64,000 bases of DNA. Origin: Aegilops tauschii subsp. strangulata (taxonomy: Eukaryota; Streptophyta; Magnoliopsida; Poales; Poaceae). The DNA lies in contig NC_053040.3 in the NCBI RefSeq assembly GCF_002575655.3, positions 353,529,267-353,593,266 on the forward strand, read 5' to 3'. The translations under genes and the position numbers were made by a program. The notes beneath the pieces are model-generated. The model ran no database searches. It was not told the DNA's origin and saw only the letters and a program-made list of their open reading frames with translations. This document shows positions 24,901-36,315 of this stretch, piece after piece. The stretch's first letter is position 1, and every line of letters starts with the position of its first letter.

Positions 24901-25981
24901 TGATAGTGTGATCAAAGCATTTGGTTTTATACAGACTTTTGGAGAAGCCAGTATTTACAAGAAAGTGAGTGGGAGCTCGATAGCATTTCTGATATTATAT
25001 GTGGATGACATATTACTGATTGGAAATGATATAGAATTTCTGGATAGCATAAAGGGATACTTGAATAAGAGTTTTTCAATGAAAGACCTCGGGGAAGCTG
25101 CATATATATTAGGCATTAAGATCTATAGAGATAGATCAAGACACTTAATTGGACTTTCACAAAGCACATACCTTGACAAAGTTTTGAAGAAGTTCAAAAT
25201 GGATCAAGCAAAGAAAGGGTTCTTGCCTATACTACAAGGTGTGAGATTGAGTAAGACTCAATGCCCGACCACTGCAGAAGATAGAGAGAAAATGAAAGAT
25301 GTTCCCTATGCTTCAGCCATAGGCTCTATCATGTATGCAATGCTGTGTACCAGACCTGATGTGTCCCTTGCTATAAGTTTAGCAGGGAGGTACCAAAGTA
25401 ATCCAGGAGTGGATCACTGGACAGCGGTCAAGAACATCCTGAAATACCTGAAAAGGACTAAGGATATGTTTCTCGTTTATGGAGGTGACAAAGAGCTCAT
25501 CGTAAGGGGTTACGTTGATGCAAGCTTTGACACTGATCCGGACGATTCGAAATGGCAAACCGGATACGTATTTACATTGAACGGTGGAGCTGTCAGTTGG
25601 TGCAGTTCCAAGCAAAGTGTCGTGGCGGGATCTACGTGTGAAGCGGAATACATAGCTGCTTCGGAAGCAGCGAATGAAGGAGTCTGGATGAAGGAGTTCA
25701 TATCCGATCTAGGTGTCATACCTAGTACATCGGGACCAATGAAAATCTTTTGTGATAATACTGGTGCAATTGCCTTAGCAAAGGAATCCAGATTTCACAA
25801 GAGAACCAAGCACATCAGAAGACGCTTCAATTCCATCCGGGATTTAGTCTAGGTGGGAGACATAGAAATTTTCAAGGTACATACGGATCTGAATGTAGCA
25901 GACCCGTTGACTAAGCCTCTTCCACGAGCAAAACATGATCAGCACCAAGACTCCATGGGTGTAAGAATCATTACTATGTAA
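21995..25981 (+). pseudogene. Copia gag-pol polyprotein with three nonsense codons
   Basis: A single reading frame of 1329 codons interrupted only by TAG 22190-22192, TGA 24629-24631 and TAG 25850-25852; no frameshift is needed. Domains in order: Gag (from codon 1), zinc knuckle CFYCKQTGHWKRNC (about 22750), protease with FDTGS (about 22900), integrase HHCC (HCRLGH...CEPC, about 23310-23430) and catalytic core (SDRGGEY, SERRN), reverse transcriptase with YVDD (about 25000), RNase H with YVDASF and AEYIAASEA (about 25510-25680). The first integrase Asp is Asn (AAT, 23498-23500) in IQTNVCGPM, where the family has Asp. The order INT before RT defines Ty1-copia. The lesions are compatible with C-to-T or G-to-A changes, as expected after methylation. 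Confidence 0.93.
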
Positions 25982-26002
25982 TCTAGATTATTAACTCTAG
26001 TG

Positions 26003-26014
26003 CAAGTGGGAGAC
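26003..26014 (+). other. Polypurine tract
   Basis: Purine-rich CAAGTGGGAGAC immediately before the 3' LTR, the plus-strand primer site. The same stretch precedes the remnant LTR at 12092. Confidence 0.8.
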
Positions 26015-27750
26015 TGAAGGAAATATGCCCTAGAGGCAATAATAAAGTATTATATATTTCCTTATATCATGATAAATGTTTATTATTCATGCTAGAATTG
26101 TATTAACCGGAAACATAATACATGTGTGAATACATAGACAAACAGAGTGTCACTAGTATGCCTCTACTTGACTAGCTCGTTAATCAAAGATGGTTATGTT
26201 TCCTAGCCATAGACATGAGTTGTCATTTGATTAACGGGATCACCTCATTAGGAGAATGACGTGATTGACATGACCCATTACGTTACCTTAGCACCCGATC
26301 GTTTAGTATGTTGCTATTGCATTCTTCATGACTTATACATGTTCCTATGACTATGAGATTATGCAACTCCCGTTTACCGGAGGAACACTTTGTGTGCTAC
26401 CAAACGTCACAATGTAACTAGGTGATTATAAAGGTGCTCTACAGGTGTCTCCAAAGGTACTTGTTGGGTTGGCGTATTTCGAGATTAGGATTTGTCACTC
26501 CGATTGTCGGAGAGGTATCTCTGGGCCCACTCGGTAATGCACATCACTATAAGCCTTGAAAGCATTGTGACTAATGAGTTAGTTGCGGGATGATGTATTA
26601 CGGAACAAGTAAAGAGACTTGCCGGTAACGAGATTGAACTAGGTATCGAGATACCGACGATCGAATCTCGGGCAAGTAACATACCGATGAGAAAGGGAAC
26701 AACGTATGTTGTTATGCGGTCTGACCGATAAAGATCTTCGTAGAATATGTGGGAGCCAATATGGGCATCCAGGTCCCGCTATTGGTTATTGACCGGAGAG
26801 GTGTCTCGGTCATGTCAACATGGTTCTCGAACCCAAAGGGTCCGCACGCTTAAAGTTACGATGACAGTTATATTATGAGTTTATGTGATTTGATGTACCG
26901 AAGGTTGTTCGGAGTCCCGGATGTGATCACGGACATGACGAGGAGTCTCGAATGGTCGAGACGTAAAGATTGATATATTGGACGACTATATTCGGACACC
27001 GGAAGTGTTCTGGAGAAGTTTCGGATTAAACCGGAGTGCCGGAGGGTTACCGGAACCCCCCGGGGAAGTATTGGGCCTTGGTGGGCCTTGAGGGGAGAGA
27101 GAGGGCAGCAGCCATGAGGTGGCGCGCCCCCTCCCAAGGGGAGTCCTAGTTGGACTAGGAGAGGGGGGCGCAGCCCCCTTTCCCTCTCCCTCTCCCTCTC
27201 TTTCCTTTCCCCCCTCTTTTCCTAGTAGGACTAGGAAAGGGGAGTCCTACTCCTACTAGGAGGAGGACTCCCCCTCTCTCCTTGGCGCGCCTAGGGCAGC
27301 CGGCCTCCCCCTTGCTCCTTTATATACGGGGGCAGGGGGCACCTGAGAACACACTTGATATACAATATTTTAGCCGTGTGCGGTGCCCCCCTCCACCAGA
27401 TTACACCTCGATAATACCGTCGCGGAGCTTAGGCGAAGCCCTGCGTCGGTGGAACATCATCATCGTCACCACGCCGTCGTGCTGACGAAACTCTCCCTCA
27501 ACACTCGGCTGGATCGGAGTTCGAGGGACGTCATCGAGCTGAACGTGTGTAGAACTTCGGAGGTGCCGTGCGTTCGGTACTTGATCGGTCGGATCGTGAA
27601 GACGTATGACTACATCAACCGCGATGTAATAACGCTTCCGCTGTCGGTCTACGAGGGTACGTGGACAACACTCTCCCCTCTCGTTGCTATGCATCACCAT
27701 GATCTTGCGTGTGCGTAGGATTTTTTTTGAAATTACTACGTTCCCCAACA
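26015..27750 (+). repeat. 3' LTR of the Angela element
   Basis: 1736 bases, TGAAGG to CCCCAACA, near-identical to the 5' LTR and to the remnant LTR at 12092-13829. Followed by the AGGAT target-site copy and the FAR1 sliver. Confidence 0.93.
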
Positions 27751-28814
27751 AGGATGAGGATTGAAGAGGGATCAGGGCGAGACTGTAGGTTTTCCTTTGG
27801 AGAGCTAGAATATGCCTCGCCTGTCGCCAGCGACGCTAGATGGAGAGAGATCTGGAACTCATCTGCGGAAGACCCCACAAGTTAGTCAAATACTTAGAGG
27901 AACTATTTGAGAGCCCACATGTCAGTATGATTTTGAAGTCCACCTACCACATTTTCTCACCCCAGATGGAGGTACTCCTCGTAGGACTCATATAAGGCCG
28001 ACCCCACAAGTTAGTGAGAGACTTTGAGGAATTAGTAACTGAGAGCCCACTTGTCAGTCTCATCGACGGTCAAGTGAAGTCGACCTACCACATCTCGTCA
28101 CACCCAAGAAACATGTCCATCTCTCATGCGTCGCAAAACTCACCCCACCTATCAGGTTATTCTTATCCCGCACGCAAAAAATCGAAGTAGCCTCTCTCTC
28201 TTTCTTTCTCTCTCCCTCTCCCTCTCTCTTTCTCTTTTCTCTCTCTCGCAGATTCAAAATCATTGAAGGAGATCGCTGACAAACTGCAGGGAAGTAGATC
28301 CCCCCACAATTTAGAAAGGTGTGAGTTCTGAACAATTAGCGCATAAGATTCGGCAATCAAAGGTTAGTAAAAAATTTATCAACGCACCTTTTGCGTGGCG
28401 ATTCCTGATACACGAGATTCAATTTGTTGATAAATTTGTTGTGGTCTGGATTCATAGAATAAAACTATTTAGTTTTACACTATAGCTCTGATTTGAGTTT
28501 GTTTTTTGTTTTGTGTACTCTCGTCCTTGTAATACGAGCTTGTTACTTTTGTTAGGTTTCATGGTTATCTTTGTGTTAAGTGTTGCACAAGCAAATTAGC
28601 ATCAGAGGATCTCACTTTGGTTGAGGTTGCAGTTTAATTAAAAATTAATATATATATATTTATATATGTCAATTATATGGAACTAAAAATATATCTCTGT
28701 TGCGTTGGAAGTGTAAAAGGTTAGTAAGAAAGATTGAGATCGACTTCGAAAAGTTTCAACACTGATACTGCAGGTTTATAACCTTTATATTTATTACGTC
28801 TCTTTTTCGGGCAG
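27751..28814 (+). repeat. Junction sliver and FAR1 upstream block, copy 3
   Basis: 27751-27768 repeats the AGGAT plus FAR1-exon sliver; the remainder is the ~1.05-kb upstream block with its CT-rich tract (about 28190-28248). Near-identical to 13830-14893, so unit 3 is a tandem partner of unit 2. Confidence 0.85.
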
Positions 28815-31800
28815 ATGTTCAAGAGTGCGTCATCTGGTCAGGACAACAGGGACGGTCGGTCTTTGAACGACACCGGCAAGGATTATGGGAGGCAGGTAAT
28901 AGTAAGGCAGTTGAACATTAGTGTTTGGTCTTTTATTTCTGGGACGTTTGCTGTCAAGGTGCCACCACTGAGAACACCAAATAGTAGATCATTAACAACA
29001 ACAAAAATGATTTATATATCCTGGATGAATGCTGTAATATCTGTTTATCCTGTGCATCTACTCTGCAGTTGAGTATCGAGAGGTGGAAGAAAAAAAAACT
29101 ACAAAACGAGAAGAAGATCAAGGATGCAGATGCTGTCAAACACGCACATGCCATGCGGGCTGGAATAATTGGAGTCAAGAGTGAGATACAAGTTCTTGGC
29201 AAACGTCCCAACCAGGAGCATGGTCTGCAACAGACACCTGCGAAGAGGAGCATTCTAAGCAGCAGAGACTCCACTAAGCAGATTGTGTAGGTAACGACGA
29301 AAACTTCAAACGCTGGTTTTGAACATGCTGGAAGTTTTACTCGCACGTGCCTCTAATTATTTTTTGGTTTGAAGACACAGATGTCCACAAAAGCGCAGAG
29401 CGGGCGTTGTGACGGCCCAGCGTTTGAAGGCGGTCATAATGAAGAGGTACAGGGTAACAAAATTTCCTTTGATGCAAGCAGAAGGATCATTGGCAACAAA
29501 AGCATTGGTGTTCAAGGATTCGGTACGGTTTGCACAAGCAAGAAGAGCCCAACGACAAAATCAAACATAGGAGGAATAAACTCTACCATACAGCAGCACC
29601 AGAAAGCAATACAGGTGATAGCAAATACGAACGTGCAACAACATTTAAAGCAAATGTATATTTTTTTGAGCAATTTTTTCTTTGTTTTCGTCTGGTATAT
29701 TTAAATTGTAGTATCTTGCACACGTAGGTGTACGAGCAAGGAAGCAAGTATAGCGGTAGTCCACGGATCGATGAAAACATAAGGCAAGGTCCTTTGAAAG
29801 GATCACCTGTGGCGTTCAACATGAGGGGTCCTTCCAAAGGATCTCCGATGGCATTCAGAATCGTCAGCGAAATCACCAATGCACGGAGGTTGTCGCCAAG
29901 ATTTGCTGGACAAGAGAGGCATTGGGAAAACAAAGGCGACGTCGGAACTATGCTTTTTCAATTCAACACACAAACAGTTTTATGGAAGAACAGGGTAAAG
30001 TGCAAAACAGGAAGACGGCTGTCCGTCTGGTACGGCTGTATGTGCAGCTATTCTTTTGTATAGGATGTTGTTGTGCCTCTCCGGTTGTATGGTGTAAACA
30101 GAAGCACATATGTGCCTCTTTGTCCAGATGTGTGTGTAGCATGGTCACATTCGTGCTGCTGGGTGTAATGTGAACAGTGCCTCTGGTGTACTGCTTATAC
30201 TTGGAGAAGAGGCACGGGTCTGGTTTTGGTATACCAGATGAGCCCTGATGAGTCATATAAATCTTTTGTTTAGAAATTAAAAAAATGCATATGCTGCTCT
30301 GGACATCTAATTCTGTTTCGTGCCATGTGTTCAGGATTTGGCGGAGGGGATAACAGATGAGGCAAAGAAATATCATAGTTCTCCATCCATTTCGAAGGGA
30401 ACACAACGTTCACAGCAGCAAGTAGCGTACAGCGCCAGCACGGATTGCATGGTAGAAGCAGCACAGTCCCTTGGTTGCACGAGTGCGGAGAAACAGGGAG
30501 CAGCATTGCACAATGCAACAGTGGAGAGGCAGACTCATTTATGGATTTGACCGTGCCATGCAGAAACGATGCTGCTGCATGTGACAAACAACAGAGCAGC
30601 AGCAGCTCCGCTGTAAGTGGACCTGTGGCTGGCAAGGAAACTGATGTCGTCAGAAGTGAATGCGATCAGACGAACGAAGACACGGTAGACAGAATCATCA
30701 TGGCGCCGCCGACCATTGTAGAGAAAGAAATGGATGACATGTTCAAAGAAGGCATACACCCAACGATTCAGGAGGTCACCGAAGCGCTCGAACCAGAGGG
30801 TGGTATGGTATTCGGATCATTGGATGAGTGCTTTTTCTTTTTCTGCAGATATGCTAGAAAGGTTGGCTTTGCTGCCAAGCGATCAACAAGCAGAACATCG
30901 ACATATGATCAGCAGCTTGACAAGCAGGTGTTTCAGTGCACCAAGGAAGGGCAGAATAAAACAACTGAGAGACATGTTAAGGAGAGAAGGAGCAACTGCT
31001 TGATCCGGACAAGCTGCCCAGTCCAAATAACAGCCAAGAGGGATACAGATAGGAGGAAATGGTATCTGAAGAACGTGCCCTGGAGCACAACCACCAGCTT
31101 CACCCATCCGATTGGACGCTGAAGTTCATGAGATGCTATAAGAAGATGACACCTCAGGAGAAATTCTTTATACAAGTGCTGCAGAAGGCGAGGTTAGAAC
31201 CAAGGAAGGTTATGTAGATTTTTACTGCCATGGGGAAACCGAGGCGAGAAATTATGTTCGACACGATTGACATAATCAACATTGCATGCCGGGACAGGGC
31301 TGGAGAGCGCGGCACTGATATCGAAGACACCATGAAACTCTTTGCCGATATGCAGAGGCGGAGGCCGGGATTCCACCATGTGGAAGAGACAGAGAACAAT
31401 GTAGTGCGCAGCAGCCTGTTCTGGACAGACTCCTTGTGTAAGATGAATTATGAGCTATATGGAGATTTCGTGTCTTTTGACACGACATTCTCTACGAATA
31501 TGTATGGCTTGCCATTTGCACCAATTATAGGTGTCGACAACCACGGGTCGACCGTCCTGTTTGGAGTAGGCCTTTTGAAGGATGAGAAAATAGGGTCATT
31601 CAAGTGGCTCCTAAGCGCGTTTGTCGAGGCAATGGGAGGTAAAGAGCCAAAATACATAATAATAGACCAGGACCAGGCGATGAAGACTGCAATAAAGGAA
31701 GCTCTTCCGAGAATGAGGCACAGGTTCTGCTGGTGGCATATTAGGAAGAACCTGAAGGAAAATAACGCAACAGTGTTTGCGCAGCACCCAAGGATGTCTG

Positions 31801-33196
31801 ATGATTTATTTCGAATCGTCAAAAACTCACTAGATCAAGACGAGTTTTAGCGTGCCTGGAAAGCAGCAATTTCTGTGCACAAGGCGGAAGGCAACAAACA
31901 CCCGAACACGCTATGGGAACTCTGAAATTTTTGGGTGCCGGCCTACTTCAAGGACTGCTTCTATCCTTTCTCGTCAATAACCACTCGCAGTGAGAGCACG
32001 AATTTGATGTGGAAGAATTACGTTGACCACAGGGACACAATAAAAAGGTTTGTTGATGGGTATCACATGATTCAGCAAAATTGCCTCGCCACGCTTGACA
32101 AGAAAAGACACCGAACAGAAGAGAAGGCGCCATCACTAGAGACGGGTTTTCCGATTAAAAGACAAGCAAGTCAAGTATACACGAATGAAATTTTCAGGAA
32201 ATTCCAGCTGGAGCTACGGAACCGGACTTACTTCAAGTGCTCTGACCTGGCAAAGGGGAGGCAGTATTTTTTTAAAAAGATTACCGAGTCTGGAGAAAAA
32301 GTGTGGAAACCATATCCGGGCGAGGAATTTGACAGGTCTGAGTTCAGGGTAGATGTGGATGAGCAAAAAGAAATATACAGTTGCAGCTGCAAGAAAATGA
32401 GTAGGGATGGCATTCAGTGCTGCCATGTGCTTAAGGTGATGGACCAAAGAGGCATGATCGATCAACTTCCAAAATCCTTTATCATCCCCAGATGGACCAG
32501 GAATCTATCAGAGAGTCTGAAAGTTCTGTCTACAAGTCAAGGTGATAGCATGGCTGCACAAGACGATGAAACTATGAGATTCGGCCTCGCTTACGCTGAG
32601 TTGTCGGATATCTGTTCAAATGCTTGCAGAAAAGAGAAGGCATACAGTGTGCTGCGTGAGTGTACGGTAGATATGAAAATAAAAGTCATGCGGCACTTGC
32701 TGAGGAACTAGACACAGGCATTCTTGCCGAAACTCTCAAGAACCCTCCCATGAGTGGCTCAAAGGGCACGAAAAAAGGAGATCAAATCAAAGCTGGTTCT
32801 GAGAAGAAAGGAAAAGGCAACAAAGCCGCATCCAAGTGCGGCCGTTGTAGAGTAAAGGGTCACAGGAAAACAAACTGCCCGGATAACCCAGAAGTCCAGG
32901 AGAGAATGAGGATTGAAGAGGAGAAGAGGAAATCGCAGCAGGAGAAGTGGGCAAGGTCAATGAAATGGCCGACAACACCATCGAGGACATCAAACGGCTC
33001 AGGACAATGCACTCCAAGCCCAGGAGGAAGACGTCAGACGCCAACAACTCCAACGACCCCACTGACAGCAGGGAGCATTTACCAAAGTCTTGCATCTACG
33101 CCAGAATCAAACATCACACAAGCCAGGCACACAGAATGCATGCAGGGAAGCCCGAAACAAGGCACGGAATCTGCGCAGTCCATTTTCAGAAAGTAA
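28815..33196 (+). pseudogene. FAR1/MULE transposase-like gene, unit 3, without the Angela insertion
   Basis: Same gene as at 14894 but running through to its stop at 33194-33196. Exon 1 is 28815-28895; exon 2 starts at 29069. Domains: FAR1 DNA-binding region (about 30830-31060), MULE transposase core (FDTTFSTN, IIIDQDQAM, HRFCWWH; about 31470-31750), SWIM finger (CSCKKMSRDGIQCCH, about 32380-32425), and a C-terminal CCHC knuckle (CGRCRVKGHRKTNC, about 32837-32878) that unit 2 loses to a frameshift. Shared lesions: frame change at about 31078, TAG 31215-31217, TAG 31848-31850, frame change near 32685. Lesions found only here: one missing base near 30485 and TGA 31923-31925. The empty site of the Angela insertion is at about 32905. 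Confidence 0.87.
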
Positions 33197-35679
33197 AGGT
33201 CTGAGTGGAGACTTTGTGGTACCGGAGAACAGTACGAATAGAAAAATTAGAAGGTAATAATGCAGCTTAAACAGGATGTAAGCAAAAAATAGTGATGACC
33301 GCAATATTTCGCTTTGTTTTTATGTATGAATATTAATTTTACAGGTAAATAGGTTGAATAGCTATGCACATGGGTCCAGTTGCACAAGGGTGGAGAAGGA
33401 AGAATGGATTGCTGAACATTCAAAAACAAGGCCGCAGGTGGAGTGATGAAATAGCAAGCGATTGGTGGGGAGGGCGGGCTGGTGTCGATTGTTTATTTTC
33501 TCGTGCTGTAGTTATAAGAACAGCTTGTAAGTTAATTTGCTGCAGTTATAGAAACAAAACAAATTTAAACAAGAATGCCTTTTGCTTATTTATGTATTTT
33601 TACTCGGCGGAGAAAAATATCAGAGGCACAGGTTTCCTTGTTATTTTCCGCAGCCGCGTCGGTTTCTGAACATGGATGTTGTAAGCATACAAGCATGCTT
33701 CTCTGCTGTGTGACAGAGAGATAAAAATAACCTAAGGGCACAGGCAGCCACGGCCATGCCACCGGTGAGTGTTCAACCGTGACTCTCACGGTTGTATGGT
33801 CACGCCCGCCGTTATGGAACGAAAACATTTTTAAGCACAGAATCTGGGTCGTGCTTCTGGGGCCGCACAACCGTGGCTTTCGTGGTAATGGTGCCTCGCC
33901 TGTTCTCACGCCTGTTCTTCTGTTATGGATGCATGTCTGTAAGTAATTCAAATAACCGTGCTTGCGATGTGTGTCCAACCGTGGCTCATGTGCCTTCACG
34001 CTGTGCTTCTATCATGCAAAGATTTCAAACAGAACGGGTCACGGTTGTGTTTGTTTTTCTGTTTCACAAATGGATATAGTGCCTGGCAGTAGGTTCACGG
34101 TGTTTCCTGTGAGAGAATCATGTCTTTACATGCTAATAAAGCACGTGGAATCACGGTCGTGCCTGTGTGGCATGTAGAACAGTGTGTTACAATGCCGAAG
34201 GCAAGACCGTGTGTCTCGTTCTTGAAAAGCCGTGCTTCTGCCATCACTTCACTTACTTGGTTTTGTCCGCATTTTACCAGAATCATCTGCAAAGCAGAGG
34301 CACGGCCTTGAATCTTCTAGTGACTTAATTGTCAACGTGCCCATGGAAAATTTTGCCGCTTGCAGAGGCAAGATGACTGTAGAACCGTGCTTCCGGCGTC
34401 GAAGAGATTCACAAAGACAGGCACGCTTTGTGAATGTGTGCGGTAAATAATTAAATCACGGAGGGGCACGCCCGTGCCTGGTCTGCAAGTACAACAGTGC
34501 ATCTCGTACCATCAAAGCCGTGGCTCTATTTGATGTTTCAAGCAGCCACCTAGCATTGACTTGTTACTACTTTTGAGTTTTCAGTGACCCAGTCAATCTG
34601 TCATGATCAGGACTTCTATTTACTGTGTGTGTTCTACTATAAGTTTGAGTCTAATGTTGTATGCCTATTGTTAAGTTCCATTATTAGTTAATACCATCGA
34701 TCGTTTACTATTACCAACTTAGTTTATCTCTTGTAGTCCACTTTTTATGCATCTCTCTATATGCGTGCGCATGTATAATCTGATTCATTTCTGATGATGT
34801 TAATCAATATGCCTCCTCGTGTCTCTTGTACATGTACGACTGTGCGTCTGTTATCACTGCACGACACTTCCTCTGTATGTCCGTGACCCTGTGGTGAACG
34901 TTTGGGTGGAAACATGCTGCACAGCCTAGAACATAGCGTCCTGTAGAACCACGACAGTGCTGTTTATGCAAATCGAGACGTGCTTGTGCTTTGTTTAAAA
35001 GCGTGCCCGTGCTTCACTGTGAAACAATGAAATATAGATAGCCACGAACATCCACGCCTTTTATATCGAATAATATACGTAACATCAAGAAAGAAGTGTG
35101 ACGCAACTCAATACGGAACCGTGTCCGTAGGGAGTTCATGTCTGTGCTTTTATACAAGGAAATAAGATTTTAAAAACAGCGTCCCTCATATAGGCCATTC
35201 TGAGCCTCACAGAGTAAACGCCCGTGGCTGTGCGTAAGACAAAGGTTCAGCTCTGTGGGCTAAACACCCGTGCGTCTCCGTCTGATAGAGTCACAGGCTA
35301 GCGTGACTCTATGTAATACCTCCGACCATGCCTTTGAGCGCTTCATGCCCGTGCCTGTGACCCGAAACACTGAAAGGCAGGAATGTCCACACCTTCATGT
35401 GTGCACAAGACATGACTCTAGTTGGTACAAAGAACCTTGGCTGCGGAGACTTCACGCCCGTGCTTTTAAAAACAACGCCTCTCGAATCGGCCATTACGTT
35501 AATGTTCACATCTGTACCCATAAACTTGGAATGAACGTGACCCAGGAAACCAAAACACGTTTGTTATCAAAGTTACTGACTACGAGGTAACGCAAGACAA
35601 AATAAGAAACTTTTAGTCCACTGCTTAATTGCTTCAGATACAACGATCAAGGTCGCTAGGTGTGAAGTTGCTTGATCTC
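33197..35679. repeat. FAR1 3' flank and GTGCCTCT-type array
   Basis: 33197-33520 is 3' flank. From about 33530 the sequence resembles 50040 onwards (shared GAAACAAAACAAATTTAA block). 33720-35650 is dense in CACGGTTGTG, CCGTGCCTGTG, AACCGTGCTTC and GCACGCCCGTGCC words, including a short inverted repeat at about 34465-34478. 34560-34860 is a less repetitive AT-rich gap. No genuine gene found. Confidence 0.6.
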
Positions 35680-36058
35680 TTTTATCATAACGTATGTGTC
35701 CAGCTTGAGCTTGTCGTACTCAAGTTTGAGCTTCGCCTTCGTCTTCTCATCCACAAGATCGTACAACCTCGTGGATATCTCCACGATCTTCAAGAGGTGA
35801 GCTTATGTAGCCTCCCACCGGTTCTTCACCTACATAAAAGAGAAGGTGTCAGATTGATGGCAGGACGCACTATCATCAACTTAGGATGAAGTTCACCACA
35901 ATGATCCACGTTTCACAACTAATCCGGGTAGCCGAAAGAAAGAAAAAACGAATGAAACGGAAGCAAAGTGAACTTACAGATGAGGAAGCCTCGCCAGCTG
36001 AGATTTCCTCCTGCGTCTGGACACGGCTCTCTGGAGTAGTATCATCCTGCACAGCCAT
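35680..36058 (-). pseudogene. Small coiled-coil gene, degenerate copy
   Basis: Counterpart of the gene at 51903-52284. Exon 1 (36058-35978) is intact for 27 codons and starts MAVQDDTTPE, with a GTAAGT donor. The second-exon equivalent (about 35829-35680) starts VKNRWEAT and then meets a stop; the following charged helix (KLKLEYDKLKLD) is in another frame. Function unknown. Confidence 0.6.
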
Positions 36059-36236
36059 GGCGGAGAGTGTCAGGGTAGAGAACAGCAAGAGGAGTGGATG
36101 GCCTGGAGGCGGATAAAAGGATGAAGGGGATGTGGCTAGGGTTTCGAGATTCCATCTGGCTTATTCACGTTTCACAACTAAATCAAGTATCCGAAGGAAA
36201 AAAAAGGAAAGAAGTGGAAGCAGAGTGAACTTAGAG

Positions 36237-36315
36237 ATGAGGAACCCTTGCCAGCCTTGATCCCCTCTAGAGTCTGGACACGGGGTTCCGTAGTAGTGTC
36301 CTCCTGTGCAGCCAT
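36237..36315 (-). pseudogene. Extra exon-1-like duplicate of the coiled-coil gene
   Basis: Encodes MAAQEDTTTEPRVQTLEGIK-like residues, clearly related to exon 1 of the gene next to it, and is preceded by a similar upstream segment (GCTAGGGTTTCGAGA). No second exon follows it. The same arrangement is seen at 52465-52544. Confidence 0.55.

Larger units (their letters stand above)
18990..27750 (+). mobile_element. Complete Angela/BARE-type Ty1-copia element
   Basis: 8761 bases with LTRs of 1736 bases each, PBS, gag-pol and PPT. AGGAT precedes it (18985-18989) and follows it (27751-27755) as a 5-base target-site duplication. The site is the last exon of a FAR1-like pseudogene. The LTRs end in CCCCAACA but begin TGAAGG, so the usual TG...CA inverted ends are only partly matched. 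Gag-pol has three nonsense codons, so this copy cannot encode an intact polyprotein. Confidence 0.95.
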
